Below are positions 8,300-16,665 of a stretch of 40,353 nucleotides of DNA, in pieces. Every line of letters begins with the position of its first letter. Within the stretch, counting starts at the first letter, position 1. The translations under genes and the position numbers were made by a program. Source of the stretch: an uncultured Bacteroidota bacterium (GTDB lineage: Bacteria > Bacteroidota > Bacteroidia > Chitinophagales > Chitinophagaceae); the NCBI GenBank assembly GCA_903831935.1, contig CAIKZP010000154.1, positions 1 to 40,353 of the forward strand, written 5' to 3'. The notes below the pieces were generated by a model. The model saw only the letters and a list, made by a program, of their open reading frames with translations, ran no database searches and had not been told where the DNA came from.

Positions 8300-8842
8300 T
8301 TAGTGTTTGCCCTCTTCAATTAATATCAAGGCAAAAATGGCATAGTTCAAAATGTCTACATAATTGGCATCAATTCCTTCACTAATTAAAGTTTCACCGT
8401 CGTTAGCCAATATCTGTTTTATGCGCAATAATTTAACCAAAATTAAATCTGCAAAACTTTCTTGACTCATATCGCGCCAAGCTTCTCCATAGTCGTGGTT
8501 TTTATCGAGCATGGTGTTTTTAGCAAACAAAACATATTGCTCGTACCAAGCAGCCACTTTTTCTACAGGAACTTCTTCCACTGCTGGATTGTTTAATGCT
8601 AATTGAATCAATCCAATAACAGCATAATTTACAATACCCTTAAATTCAGAAGGTATCCCATCCTGCACTTTTTGGGTTTGTTTATCTTGTATTGTTCTTA
8701 TTCGCAAGGCCTTAATAAAAATTTGGTCTACTACAGAAATAGTCCTTAAAACCCGCCAAGCAGTGCCATAATCCTTGGTTTTTTTAATAAAAATATCCTG
8801 ACATTGGCTAATTGCCTGATCGTATTGTAGATTCGTTTCCAT
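8300..8842 (-). CDS. DUF1599 family protein with internal duplication
   Basis: The 180-residue, probably cytoplasmic protein consists of two tandem copies of the same motif: 'KKTKDYGTAWR ... IFIKALRIRTIQ ... GIVNYAVIGLI' (about 20-80) and 'DKNHDYGEAWR ... LILVKLLRIKQIL ... DILNYAIFALI' (about 113-173). The DYGxAWR and RIxxI signatures are those of DUF1599, a helical family related in sequence style to nucleotide-processing proteins; the biochemical activity is not known to me. It heads an operon with the DoxX-type protein and the OppB-like permease, and is divergent from folP. Confidence 0.8.
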   Translation of the reverse strand: METNLQYDQAISQCQDIFIKKTKDYGTAWRVLRTISVVDQIFIKALRIRTIQDKQTQKVQDGIPSEFKGIVNYAVIGLIQLALNNPAVEEVPVEKVAAWYEQYVLFAKNTMLDKNHDYGEAWRDMSQESFADLILVKLLRIKQILANDGETLISEGIDANYVDILNYAIFALILIEEGKH

Positions 8843-8872
8843 TTTATGCTCCTGACGTTAAACGCTTATTAA

Positions 8873-8880
8873 TATCTTTG
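8873..8880 (+). promoter_or_regulatory. -7 promoter box for folP
   Basis: TATCTTTG exactly matches TAnnTTTG and lies 30 bases before the folP ATG in the short divergent intergenic region. I do not see a good TTG at -33, so this is a partial promoter match. Confidence 0.35.
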
Positions 8881-8910
8881 ATAGGAATGCAATATAAATG
8901 AATACTCAGA

Positions 8911-9732
8911 ATGTTTACACTTAACTGCAAAGGAAGATTAATAAAAATAGAAGAACCGGTGGTAATGGGCATTTTAAACACCACCCCCGACTCTTTTCAT
9001 GCGGCTAGTAGAACAAAATCGGTTGATGACGCAATTGAAAAGGCAAAACAAATGCTGGATGCTGGGGCAACTATTTTGGATATTGGCGCACAAAGCACAC
9101 GTCCTGGCAGTGAAAATCTAGGTGCTGACACAGAATTAGAACGTATTATTCCTGTAATTGAAGCGATTTCAAAGGCCTTTCCGGAAGCAATTATTTCTGT
9201 AGATACATTTATTGCTAAAGTTGCAAAAGCAGCTGTAATGGCTGGCGCATCTATTGTAAATGATATAAGTGGTGGTTTGTTTGATGAAAACATGCTAACA
9301 ACTGTTGCCGAACTCAAAACACCTTTTATTTGTATGCATGTAAGGGGAAATGCCAATACCATGCACCAAATAACGCCTTCCTCAAATTGCACACTTGAAG
9401 TACTCGATTATTTTATAGAACGAATTGCTGCTTGTAACAAAGCAGGCATTGTTGATATTATAGTAGACCCTGGTTTTGGATTTGGCAAATCGATGGATGA
9501 GAATTTTCAATTATTGAAAAACTTACAAGTATTCACCCAACTTAAAAAGCCAATTTTATTAGGCGTTTCTAGAAAATCAATGATCTATAAAACATTGAAT
9601 GGAACAGCTGAAAATGCCTTAAATGGCAGTACTGTTTTACACACAATAGGATTATTAAATGGGGCAAGTATTTTACGTGTACACGATGTTAAAGAAGCGA
9701 GAGAAGCAATAATACTTACGCAACAACTATAG
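8911..9732 (+). CDS. folP: dihydropteroate synthase
   Basis: FolP joins 6-hydroxymethyl-dihydropterin diphosphate and p-aminobenzoate in folate synthesis. The 273-residue TIM-barrel protein has the first signature MGILNTTPDSFHAASR (19-34) and the second, DAGATILDIGAQSTRPGSE (50-68). ISVDTF, VNDISGG, MHVRGNANTMH, DPGFGFGKSMDEN and the terminal GVSRKSMI and RVHDVKEA motifs all follow in order. In the first motif the usual S-D-G after TPDSF is replaced by HAA, a minor variation. It is divergent from the DUF1599 operon and followed by a bidirectional terminator. The diadenylate cyclase gene that often follows folP in Bacteroidota is absent. Confidence 0.94.
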   Translation: MFTLNCKGRLIKIEEPVVMGILNTTPDSFHAASRTKSVDDAIEKAKQMLDAGATILDIGAQSTRPGSENLGADTELERIIPVIEAISKAFPEAIISVDTFIAKVAKAAVMAGASIVNDISGGLFDENMLTTVAELKTPFICMHVRGNANTMHQITPSSNCTLEVLDYFIERIAACNKAGIVDIIVDPGFGFGKSMDENFQLLKNLQVFTQLKKPILLGVSRKSMIYKTLNGTAENALNGSTVLHTIGLLNGASILRVHDVKEAREAIILTQQL

Positions 9733-9834
9733 CAATAAATACTTATACAATTTGCTCATGTAAAATTGCTATTCAACAAAACAAATCTGCAAATTGCGCA
9801 CTGCACAAATAATTAAAAAATAACAGGTATTAAA

Positions 9835-9878
9835 ATAACAAGAGGCTGTTTCAATTTAATGAAACAGCCTCTTGTTAT
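9835..9878. terminator. bidirectional intrinsic terminator between folP and the FKBP gene
   Basis: A 19-bp perfect stem (9835-9853 with 9860-9878) encloses a 6-base loop. The core arm is AACAAGAGGCTGTTTCA. It lies between convergent genes and has AT-rich sequence on both sides; neither side has a long uninterrupted T run, so termination strength on each strand is inferred from stem stability. The rest of the 171-base gap shows nothing else. Confidence 0.8.
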
Positions 9879-9903
9879 AATTAATTAATTGTACTAATTA
9901 TTT

Positions 9904-10830
9904 TTAGTGATTTGCTGGTTGACCTTGATTTGGTTGACCTGGCATAGGTTGTGCTGGTTTTGGAGCAGGCACAGTTACATCTGTAATTTCAATATCAAAC
10001 ACAAGGTTTGCATAAGGAGGAATTACTGGAGCAGAACCTTGAGGGCCATAAGCCAACAATGCTGGAACCAATAAACGACCTTTTCCACCTTTACCAAATA
10101 AACGTAAACCTTCGTCCCAACCTCTAATAACTGATCCAACACCTACTGTTACATTAAGTGGTTGTCCTACCAATTTAGAATTGACCATATTAGAATCAAA
10201 GATTTTACCATTCACAAATGCACCTCTATATAAAATAGTTGCTTGCATGCCAGAATCAGCCATAGGCAATGTTCCTGGATTTTGAATTTCAACTAACACA
10301 CCATTTTGTGTTGACTGTGTTTTCAATTTTTTGCTGTCTGCGTAAGTTTTTAAATCTTTAATTTCTCTAGCTTTTTCAGCATCCATTTCTACAGCATAAT
10401 CTTTCATCATTTCTGGTTGACCAGGGAATGTTTTTAAGATATCAACTCTTCCAGAAATGAAATCTCCTTTTTTGAAAATATCATTGTATTCAACCATACC
10501 CAATTTCTTAAGGGTATCAACACTCATGCGAAATTCAATTTTATCTCCAACAGATGAAGTTGGTAATAATTCTGTGAAATTGTATTTACCTAAATGTGCA
10601 GTATCAAGTACAAAATATACTGGAATATGCGCGTAAGAAGAACTTAAAATTGAATCTTTTGCAGCCAATTTGTACTCAATATTGAGTTTAATAGACTGAC
10701 CATTTTTTAAGGTTTCTTTACTTGTTCCTTTGGTTACTTTGTAAGCAAGGCCACTTGGTGTTTTTTCATATTGGTTACAGCTTGCAAACAATACAATCGC
10801 TAATAAAAGCTTGATGGTGTTTTTGATCAT
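9904..10830 (-). CDS. FKBP-type peptidyl-prolyl isomerase lipoprotein
   Basis: The 308-residue protein has a lipoprotein signal (LFASC, Cys18) and so acts in the envelope. The C-terminal FKBP domain spans about residues 185-285, with 'GMQATILYRGAFVNGKIFDSN', 'VIRGWDEGLRLFGKGGKGRLLVPALLAYG' and 'PPYANLVFDIEITDV', covering the usual active-site strands. The N-terminal region (20-150) reads like a second, degenerate FKBP-like module (SGLAYKVTKG ... GDKIEFRM). It ends in a Pro/Gln/Gly-rich tail after residue 289. It follows the DHH phosphoesterase gene by only two bases, so the pair is probably co-transcribed. Confidence 0.88.
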   Translation of the reverse strand: MIKNTIKLLLAIVLFASCNQYEKTPSGLAYKVTKGTSKETLKNGQSIKLNIEYKLAAKDSILSSSYAHIPVYFVLDTAHLGKYNFTELLPTSSVGDKIEFRMSVDTLKKLGMVEYNDIFKKGDFISGRVDILKTFPGQPEMMKDYAVEMDAEKAREIKDLKTYADSKKLKTQSTQNGVLVEIQNPGTLPMADSGMQATILYRGAFVNGKIFDSNMVNSKLVGQPLNVTVGVGSVIRGWDEGLRLFGKGGKGRLLVPALLAYGPQGSAPVIPPYANLVFDIEITDVTVPAPKPAQPMPGQPNQGQPANH

Positions 10831-10832
10831 TT

Positions 10833-11840
10833 TTATTGTAGTTGATTTTGGTATTCAGTTATTACTTGTTTAAATTTTTCTAAAGCTATTTCTAAAGGCT
10901 CTCCGCTCCTACCACCTGCTGCATTTATATGTCCGCCACCTTCAAAATGTTTGCGTGCAAATGAATTCACATCAAAACTTCCCTTACTTCTAAAACTCCA
11001 TTTACGTTCTTCGTCTCTATCTATTACCAATGCACCAAATTTAATACCTTGTATGGTTAATAAATAATTCACTAAACCTTCTGTATCACCCGTTTTAATG
11101 TCGTACCTATTTAAATCAGCGCGTGTAATATACATCACAGCGGTATTATATTCATACAAAACTTCTAATCTATTCATTAATGCATAGCCAATAAATCGAA
11201 GTCTACCTTCTAAAAAATTATCGTAAATATGTTCATGAACAATTGTATGATCTAATCCTATTTCCTTTAAATGTGCTATTGCCCTATGAACAGCTGCAGT
11301 TGTTGATGGAAAACGGAAGGATCCAGTATCGGTCATTAAGCCAGTATATAAACATTCTGCGATTTGCGTATTTAAAACTGCTGCATGGCCAGAACCAATT
11401 ATAAAATCATACACCATTTCGCAAGTAGAACTTTTTGAAGTGTCGCTAACACCAAAATTAAACGCATCTTCTTGTGGTTGTTGGTGGTGATCTATAAGTA
11501 TTTTAACACAATTAGCATCGGTTAAAGGCTGCTCTAAATGTTTTGTACGATGAAGGATATTAAAATCTAAACAAAACAATAAATCAGTTTCTTCAATGAT
11601 TTTTTTTGCTTTTTCTCTATTATGTTCAAAATCTAGCACATTTTCAATCCCTGGCATCCATTTTAAAAAATCAGCCCAATTTGTAGGAGAAATTACCTGA
11701 ACCTTATGGCCAAGTGCTACCAAAAAATGATATAATCCAAGCGCAGAGCCCATTGCATCACCATCTGGCTTCTGGTGCATAGTAATTACCACTTTCTTTG
11801 GTGTATCTAACTGGGTATAAAATAATGAGATGCTTTGCAT
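10833..11840 (-). CDS. DHH family phosphoesterase (NrnA-like)
   Basis: The start is placed at ATG 11840 (MQSISLFYTQLDTPKKVVITMHQKPDGD), giving 335 residues; the open frame further upstream to 11957 would cover the ndk promoter region. DHH/DHHA1 motifs are complete: HQKPDGDAMGS (22-32), the Asp of LDFN at 92, DHH at 117-119, TDTGSFRF, and the C-terminal DHHA1 motif GGGHINAAGG. NrnA-like members degrade nano-RNA and/or 3'-phosphoadenosine 5'-phosphate; others hydrolyse cyclic dinucleotides, so the exact substrate is open. It is divergent from ndk and two bases upstream of the FKBP gene. Confidence 0.88.
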   Translation of the reverse strand: MQSISLFYTQLDTPKKVVITMHQKPDGDAMGSALGLYHFLVALGHKVQVISPTNWADFLKWMPGIENVLDFEHNREKAKKIIEETDLLFCLDFNILHRTKHLEQPLTDANCVKILIDHHQQPQEDAFNFGVSDTSKSSTCEMVYDFIIGSGHAAVLNTQIAECLYTGLMTDTGSFRFPSTTAAVHRAIAHLKEIGLDHTIVHEHIYDNFLEGRLRFIGYALMNRLEVLYEYNTAVMYITRADLNRYDIKTGDTEGLVNYLLTIQGIKFGALVIDRDEERKWSFRSKGSFDVNSFARKHFEGGGHINAAGGRSGEPLEIALEKFKQVITEYQNQLQ

Positions 11841-11941
11841 ATAGTGGCGGCAAAATTGCGGTTTCCGTCTTATTATATCAAAACAATTTATAGAAATTAA
11901 CAAAAAGAACCGAAATCTGCGGTAAAAGACGGTTAATTGTG

Positions 11942-11949
11942 TAGTTTTG
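11942..11949 (+). promoter_or_regulatory. -7 promoter box for ndk
   Basis: TAGTTTTG fits TAnnTTTG and lies 21 bases before the ndk ATG. The -33 position has no clean TTG, so this is a partial match. The region between the divergent nrnA-like gene and ndk (11841-11970) holds no other recognisable element. Confidence 0.35.
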
Positions 11950-11970
11950 CCTCCCAAATTTTAATTGAAT

Positions 11971-12387
11971 ATGAGCAATCGTACATTTACCATGATTAAG
12001 CCAGATGCAACCAATAAAGGTTATACTGGTGCTATTTTAGACCAAATCATTAAAGCTGGATTTACAGTTAAAGCAATGAAATGGACAAAATTAACTGAGG
12101 AGCAAGCTGGTTTGTTTTATGATATTCATAGGGCAAGACCGTTTTTCCAAGAATTGGTTGATTTTATGATTAGTGGCCCTATTGTAGCGGCAATTTTAGA
12201 AAAAGAGAATGCAGTTGCAGATTTTAGAACTTTAATTGGAGCAACCAATCCTGCACAAGCAGAAGAAGGTACTATTCGTAAATTATATGCCGCTTCTATT
12301 GGCGAAAATGCAGTTCACGGAAGTGATAGCGATGAGAATGCTGCCATTGAAGGCGATTTCTTCTTTTCTAAATTAGAAAGATTTTAA
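11971..12387 (+). CDS. ndk: nucleoside diphosphate kinase
   Basis: Ndk transfers the gamma-phosphate from NTPs to NDPs through a phosphohistidine. The start is ATG 11971 ([14 protein letters not shown]), giving 138 residues; a TTG two codons earlier is unlikely. The N-terminal [13 protein letters not shown] is diagnostic. The active-site motif normally written NAVHGSDS is present intact near the C-terminus ([13 protein letters not shown]), with the catalytic histidine, and [12 protein letters not shown] ends the protein as in the family. A strong hairpin terminator follows 29 bases after the stop. Confidence 0.96.
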   Translation: MSNRTFTMIKPDATNKGYTGAILDQIIKAGFTVKAMKWTKLTEEQAGLFYDIHRARPFFQELVDFMISGPIVAAILEKENAVADFRTLIGATNPAQAEEGTIRKLYAASIGENAVHGSDSDENAAIEGDFFFSKLERF

Positions 12388-12416
12388 TTGGTTGGATATT
12401 TTTTATCCTTCAATAA

Positions 12417-12453
12417 AAAAGAGGATGTATCTGAATTAGATACATCCTCTTTT
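12417..12453. terminator. bidirectional intrinsic terminator between ndk and xylA
   Basis: A 16-bp perfect stem (12417-12432 with 12438-12453) has a 5-base loop. The arms end in AAAA/TTTT, so each strand has a short T run at the base of the stem. It lies between convergent ndk and xylA. Confidence 0.8.
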
Positions 12454-12525
12454 GATTTAAATAATGATCAACCGATTTATTTATTACACCAACTGATTTT
12501 ATAATTCAAATGATTGTAATTAGAA

Positions 12526-13854
12526 TTAAATAAATCGATTAATTAAGTTTTCTAAATATTCTTGCTTTCCACTGATTACTGCTGGCTCACCATTAGCAAC
12601 CGCAAAATCTCTTAAATTTTCGAGGGTTAATAATCCCGCTTCAAATTCTTTTCCTTTACCAGTTTCGTAAGAAGCATAACGATCTGAACGGATTTTTTTA
12701 TACTCAGATTGTTGTAAGATATTATCTGCAATAACTAGTGATCTTGCAAATGCATCCATACCACCAATATGTGCATGGAATAAATCTGCTTCGTCGGTAG
12801 AATTTCTTCTGCGTTTAGCATCGAAATTAATTCCGCCTCCTGCAAATCCTCCAGCTTCTACTATAATTAACATTGCTTCAACTAACTCATTAATATTGGT
12901 AGGAAACTGATCTGTATCCCAACCATTTTGATAATCGCCTCTATTGGCATCCATACTTCCTAATAAACCTGCATCAACTGCAGTTTGTAATTCGTGTTGG
13001 AATGTATGCCCAGCAAGTGTTGCGTGGTTTACTTCAATATTTAATTTGAAATCATTTAGCAAATCGAATTGGCGTAAAAATCCAATTACAGTTTCTACAT
13101 CATAATCGTATTGGTGCTTGCTTGGCTCACATGGTTTAGGCTCAATAAAGAAAGTCCCTTTAAAACCATTTCTTCTTGCATAGTCTTTTGATGCATGTAA
13201 AAAACGGGCAAGATGTTCTTTTTCTTTTTTCATATTGGTATTCAACAAAGTCATATACCCTTCTCTTCCACCCCAAAAAACATAGTTCTCACCACCTAAT
13301 TCTATGGTTGCATCTAATGCTGCTTTTACTTGTGCCGCACCATGAGATAATACATGAAAATCTGGATTGGTTGATGCACCATTCATGTATCTTTTATTAG
13401 AAAACAAATTAGCTGTGCCCCACAATAATTTCACACCACTAGCTGCTTGCTTTTCTTTTAAATATGCTGTAACTGCTTGTAATCTTTTTTCGTTATCAAC
13501 TACATCATTGGTATAGTCTACCACATCTACATCATGAAAACAATAGTATGGCAAACCTAATTTGGTAATAAATTCAAACGCAGCATCAGCCTTATCTTTT
13601 GCTCTAGCAACCGCATCATTTTTTGCGTTCCATCCATAAATATGAGTGGGTTCTCCAAAAGGATCTCCACCGTTTCCAACAAAACTGTGCCAATAAGCAC
13701 ATGCAAATCTTAACCACTCTTTCATTGGTTTTCCAGCAACGATTCTAGATTCGTCGTACCAACGATAAGCCAATGGGTTGGTTGATTCTAGGCCTTCAAA
13801 TTTAATTTGACCTACACTTGGAAAGAATTCTTTTTCTCCGAGAATTACTGACAT
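12526..13854 (-). CDS. xylA: xylose isomerase
   Basis: XylA interconverts D-xylose and D-xylulose in the cytoplasm with two divalent metals. The length of 442 residues is that of class II xylose isomerases. Visible signatures are [11 protein letters not shown] (catalytic histidine near residue 101), [37 protein letters not shown] (metal-ligand Glu), [18 protein letters not shown], and [18 protein letters not shown] with metal-binding aspartates. It follows xylB by 33 bases on the same strand, making a xylB-xylA catabolic operon. No XylR-type regulator is adjacent. Confidence 0.96.
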   Translation of the reverse strand: MSVILGEKEFFPSVGQIKFEGLESTNPLAYRWYDESRIVAGKPMKEWLRFACAYWHSFVGNGGDPFGEPTHIYGWNAKNDAVARAKDKADAAFEFITKLGLPYYCFHDVDVVDYTNDVVDNEKRLQAVTAYLKEKQAASGVKLLWGTANLFSNKRYMNGASTNPDFHVLSHGAAQVKAALDATIELGGENYVFWGGREGYMTLLNTNMKKEKEHLARFLHASKDYARRNGFKGTFFIEPKPCEPSKHQYDYDVETVIGFLRQFDLLNDFKLNIEVNHATLAGHTFQHELQTAVDAGLLGSMDANRGDYQNGWDTDQFPTNINELVEAMLIIVEAGGFAGGGINFDAKRRRNSTDEADLFHAHIGGMDAFARSLVIADNILQQSEYKKIRSDRYASYETGKGKEFEAGLLTLENLRDFAVANGEPAVISGKQEYLENLINRFI

Positions 13855-13887
13855 AATTGTTTTTTTTGTTAAGATTAAAATATAAAA

Positions 13888-15369
13888 TTAATTAGTTAAT
13901 TGTTTTGTTAAAACAGATTTCCAATCTTGGTATAAATCGTTGTATTGCTCAGCAGCATTGGGTTCTATTATTTTCAATGGCTTATTAATGCTGAAAGCTT
14001 CTTTACTAGATGCATATACACCTAATCCAATTCCTGCACCAATGGCAGCACCTACACTCCCATCTGAATTGATTAATTCTACAGGTGTATTGGTTGCATT
14101 TACAAATGCTTGCGCAAATACATCACTTAAAAATAAATTCGCTTTACCTGCTCTTATGATGGTTGGCGTAATGCCATTCTCGCGTAAAATATCTAAGCCA
14201 TATCTAAAAGCAAAAGCAATACCTTCTTGAGCAGCTCTAAATAAATGTGCAGGGGTATGTTTATTTAAATTAATATGGTTCATGTGTGCATCAACCGTTT
14301 TGTTTTCAAGCATGCGCTCTGCACCATTTCCAAAAGGCAACAACACTAATCCATCACTGCCTGGAGCAATGGTGCTAGCGGCATCGTTCATTTGTTGGTA
14401 AGACAATCCCGCACCGGCAATTTGTTTGATCCAACTATTTAAAATACCCGTTCCATTAATACATAGTAATACCCCAATTCTTTGCAGTGTACTAGTATGA
14501 TTCACATGTGCAAAACTATTTACACGAGATTTTGCATCGTATTTTAATTGATCAGACACGCCATATATTACGCCTGAAGTACCTGCTGTAGCAGCCACTT
14601 CGCCCGGTTCCATTACATTTAAAGACAAGGCATTGTTGGGTTGATCTCCCGCTTTATAAGTTACAGGAATCCCTTTAGTTAATAATAATTCTTCTGCAAT
14701 GGATGCCGAAATTTGTCCATGACTAGCAAATACATTTTGAATGGTTGGAATAACCGATTCATTTAAACCATAATGATTGAACACATCTTTAGACAATTCG
14801 TCTTCTTTAAAATCCCAAAAAATTCCTTCGCTTAATGACGAAATACTAGTAGTAAGCGAATTGGTTAGTTGAAGGGCAATATAATCGCCGGGTAGCATGA
14901 TTTTATTAATCTGTGCGAAGATTTCTGGTTCATTATTTTTAACCCAAGCCAGTTTAGACGCTGTAAAATTTCCTGGTGAATTTAATAAATGGCCTAATGA
15001 TTTTTCTGCTCCAATGGCTTCAAAGGCTTGATTGCCCAATTCTACAGCCCTACTGTCGCACCAAATAATACTATTTCTAAGTACTTGTTCATTTTTATCA
15101 ATACATACCAATCCATGCATTTGATAGGCAATACCAATGGCAGCAATATCGGATGGATTGTATTTATTTTGGGCATGTGCTTTTAATATAGCCAATTTGG
15201 TGTGTTTCCACCAATCTTGGGGAGATTGTTCTGCCCAGCCCTTTTGAAGCGAAATTATGGGCGTTTCTGTATCGGGATATTGTACCGACACAAGTGTTTC
15301 TTGGGTTTGCGCGTTTATTACGGCAACTTTAATGGAGGATGTTCCTATATCAATTCCTAATAATAACAT
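13888..15369 (-). CDS. xylB: xylulokinase
   Basis: XylB phosphorylates D-xylulose to xylulose 5-phosphate for the pentose phosphate pathway. The 493-residue FGGY-family kinase begins with the ATPase phosphate-1 motif LLGIDIGTSSIKVAVIN (2-19). GWAEQSPQDWW, IAYQMHGLVCID and SIIWCDSRA follow, typical of xylulokinases. The second-domain motif AGDQPNNALSLNVMEPGEVAATAGTSGVIYG contains the catalytic Asp, and the C-terminal GSVGAAIGAGIGLG loop is intact. Its order upstream of xylA is common in Bacteroidota. Confidence 0.94.
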   Translation of the reverse strand: MLLLGIDIGTSSIKVAVINAQTQETLVSVQYPDTETPIISLQKGWAEQSPQDWWKHTKLAILKAHAQNKYNPSDIAAIGIAYQMHGLVCIDKNEQVLRNSIIWCDSRAVELGNQAFEAIGAEKSLGHLLNSPGNFTASKLAWVKNNEPEIFAQINKIMLPGDYIALQLTNSLTTSISSLSEGIFWDFKEDELSKDVFNHYGLNESVIPTIQNVFASHGQISASIAEELLLTKGIPVTYKAGDQPNNALSLNVMEPGEVAATAGTSGVIYGVSDQLKYDAKSRVNSFAHVNHTSTLQRIGVLLCINGTGILNSWIKQIAGAGLSYQQMNDAASTIAPGSDGLVLLPFGNGAERMLENKTVDAHMNHINLNKHTPAHLFRAAQEGIAFAFRYGLDILRENGITPTIIRAGKANLFLSDVFAQAFVNATNTPVELINSDGSVGAAIGAGIGLGVYASSKEAFSINKPLKIIEPNAAEQYNDLYQDWKSVLTKQLTN

Positions 15370-15441
15370 GTATGATTTTTATGACTATCTCAAAGTAATG
15401 TTATTTTACTCAATATATAGTCACTCATAGCAAGGAAATCA

Positions 15442-15756
15442 TTAAAAACTAACAGTTGTTTTGTGCTGAATAATTTGTTGTAATTCTTTGGCAGAAGTTA
15501 CACCAGACTTACGCCATAATATCTGTCCTTTTTGAAATACAATTAGTGTGGGCACCCCTTGAACCTGGTAAGCTTGAGCAGCAGCAGGATTTTTATCTAC
15601 ATCTATTTTAATAATAGTAACAGATTCTTTAACGGCTAGTTTTAGTTCTTTTAAAATTGGCGCCATCATTTTACATGGGCCACACCATTCAGCCGAAAAA
15701 TCAACTAACACAGGCTTTTCGCCATTGATTAAATTTTGAAAATTATTATTAGGCAT
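15442..15756 (-). CDS. thioredoxin
   Basis: The start is taken at ATG 15756 (MPNNNFQNLI), giving 104 residues; 12 further in-frame residues upstream lie inside the preceding gene. The active site WCGPC is complete (Cys25 and Cys28), preceded by VLVDFSAE and followed by KMMAPILKEL; the cis-proline segment VQGVPTLIVF is also present. There is no signal peptide, so it should be a cytoplasmic disulfide reductase. The gene overlaps the end of the DUF6132-like gene by eight bases, which implies translational coupling, and it is the last of a three-gene unit. Confidence 0.92.
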   Translation of the reverse strand: MPNNNFQNLINGEKPVLVDFSAEWCGPCKMMAPILKELKLAVKESVTIIKIDVDKNPAAAQAYQVQGVPTLIVFQKGQILWRKSGVTSAKELQQIIQHKTTVSF

Positions 15757-15949
15757 GTTTTTCTTTTTTAAAAATTCCAAATAATAAGGCACCCATCAAA
15801 GCAAAATAAAGGGTACTATTAATGGGTTTTGAAGTAATCATACAAGTACCACTACTACAACCTATTTGACTATAATAAGTATACCCAGCAATTGCTCCAA
15901 TACATGCGCCTATGATGTACAATAAATTATTGTTAAACCACTTCTTCAT
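15749..15949 (-). CDS. small membrane protein, DUF6132-like
   Basis: The start is placed at ATG 15949 (MKKWFNNNLL), giving 66 residues. There are two hydrophobic segments, about 10-27 and 46-60, separated by a conserved-looking GCSSGTCMITSKPINSTLY loop with Cys31 and Cys36. The pattern matches the small DUF6132 proteins of Bacteroidota, whose function is unknown. It overlaps the preceding gene by 17 bases and the thioredoxin gene by eight, so the three are almost certainly one transcript. The paired cysteines beside a thioredoxin suggest a redox or sulfur link, which is inference. Confidence 0.65.
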   Translation of the reverse strand: MKKWFNNNLLYIIGACIGAIAGYTYYSQIGCSSGTCMITSKPINSTLYFALMGALLFGIFKKEKHA

Positions 15950-16172
15950 AGTCAATGTCTTTAGTTGATTCAATTGTGGTTACTTTTTTTTGGGGAACGG
16001 CACACCCACCAACACCACAACAACCAATATTAGCTAATGCCATACCAGATAAAAAAATACCAGCCAATGCATACATATATTCTTGTGCCTGAATACCTTG
16101 CACTAATATAATTCCGCCTAAAACAAGACGCAAAGCACGCATTAAATTCCAATTCTGTAATAGGTTATTCAT
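15933..16172 (-). CDS. small YgaP/DUF2892-like membrane protein with Cys cluster
   Basis: The start is placed at ATG 16172 (MNNLLQNWNL), giving 79 residues; the upstream 14 codons cross a likely promoter box. The segment 'MRALRLVLGGIILVQGIQAQEYMYALAGIFLSGMALANIGCC' has the two-helix arrangement of the YgaP-like/DUF2892 membrane family, which is often fused or linked to rhodanese domains. After the second helix comes GCCGVGGC (Cys51, 52, 57), a potential metal or persulfide site. The C-terminus is acidic. It heads the overlapping unit with the DUF6132-like protein and thioredoxin. Confidence 0.6.
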   Translation of the reverse strand: MNNLLQNWNLMRALRLVLGGIILVQGIQAQEYMYALAGIFLSGMALANIGCCGVGGCAVPQKKVTTIESTKDIDYEEVV

Positions 16173-16177
16173 GGTAG

Positions 16178-16185
16178 CAAAATTA
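16178..16185 (-). promoter_or_regulatory. -7 promoter box for the redox trio
   Basis: On the minus strand 16185-16178 reads TAATTTTG, a perfect TAnnTTTG. No convincing -33 TTG was found. It ends five bases before the ATG at 16172, so transcription would start at or next to the start codon. Confidence 0.3.
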
Positions 16186-16278
16186 CTGAGAATACAATCT
16201 ATTGCGTGTAACAATTGTCACCAAACCCTATTAGTCAATTTTTTATCGTTTATTTGTTGGATACACAACAATAGTATT

Positions 16279-16641
16279 ATGATGAAGTACGAAGAATTGG
16301 TTAAAAATCATTCCGGAAAATTAATTGACCAGTTAGTTGCTTGGGTAATTAGTAAAGATCCAGTGGAAGTTTTGTTCAACTTTATGGATGAAGACCAATG
16401 GGCTATTATTTCAATGCACCAATATGAAGAAGATACCGAAATATCACTTCGATTACATATCAACAATTTTTACGACTTGTACTTAGGTTATTACGACGAC
16501 GAAGATGAGTTTTTTGAAATCATCCATCCACTAACTGAAGAAGAAATTGAACAACTTCCTATTGGATTAAAAAAAGTAATGAAAAAAGTATTAGACGACG
16601 AAAAAGGAATGCGACTATCAGGCAATTTCTTGTCTAGATAA
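16279..16641 (+). CDS. hypothetical acidic protein
   Basis: I do not recognise this protein. The start is taken at the first of two adjacent ATGs (MMKYEELVKNHSGKLIDQL), giving 120 residues; the longer open frame overlaps the divergent redox genes and is unlikely to be coding. There is no signal peptide or membrane segment. The sequence is rich in Asp, Glu and Tyr (YEEDTEIS, YYDDEDEFFEIIH, LTEEEIEQLP) with predicted mixed alpha/beta content, and ends in a basic helix (KKVMKKVLDDEK). It stands alone, divergent from the redox trio and convergent with the aldolase-family gene. It may be a cytoplasmic adaptor-like protein, but no function can be assigned. Confidence 0.6.
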   Translation: MMKYEELVKNHSGKLIDQLVAWVISKDPVEVLFNFMDEDQWAIISMHQYEEDTEISLRLHINNFYDLYLGYYDDEDEFFEIIHPLTEEEIEQLPIGLKKVMKKVLDDEKGMRLSGNFLSR

Positions 16642-16665
16642 TTCAAACTTTTTCATCGCCTAAAA

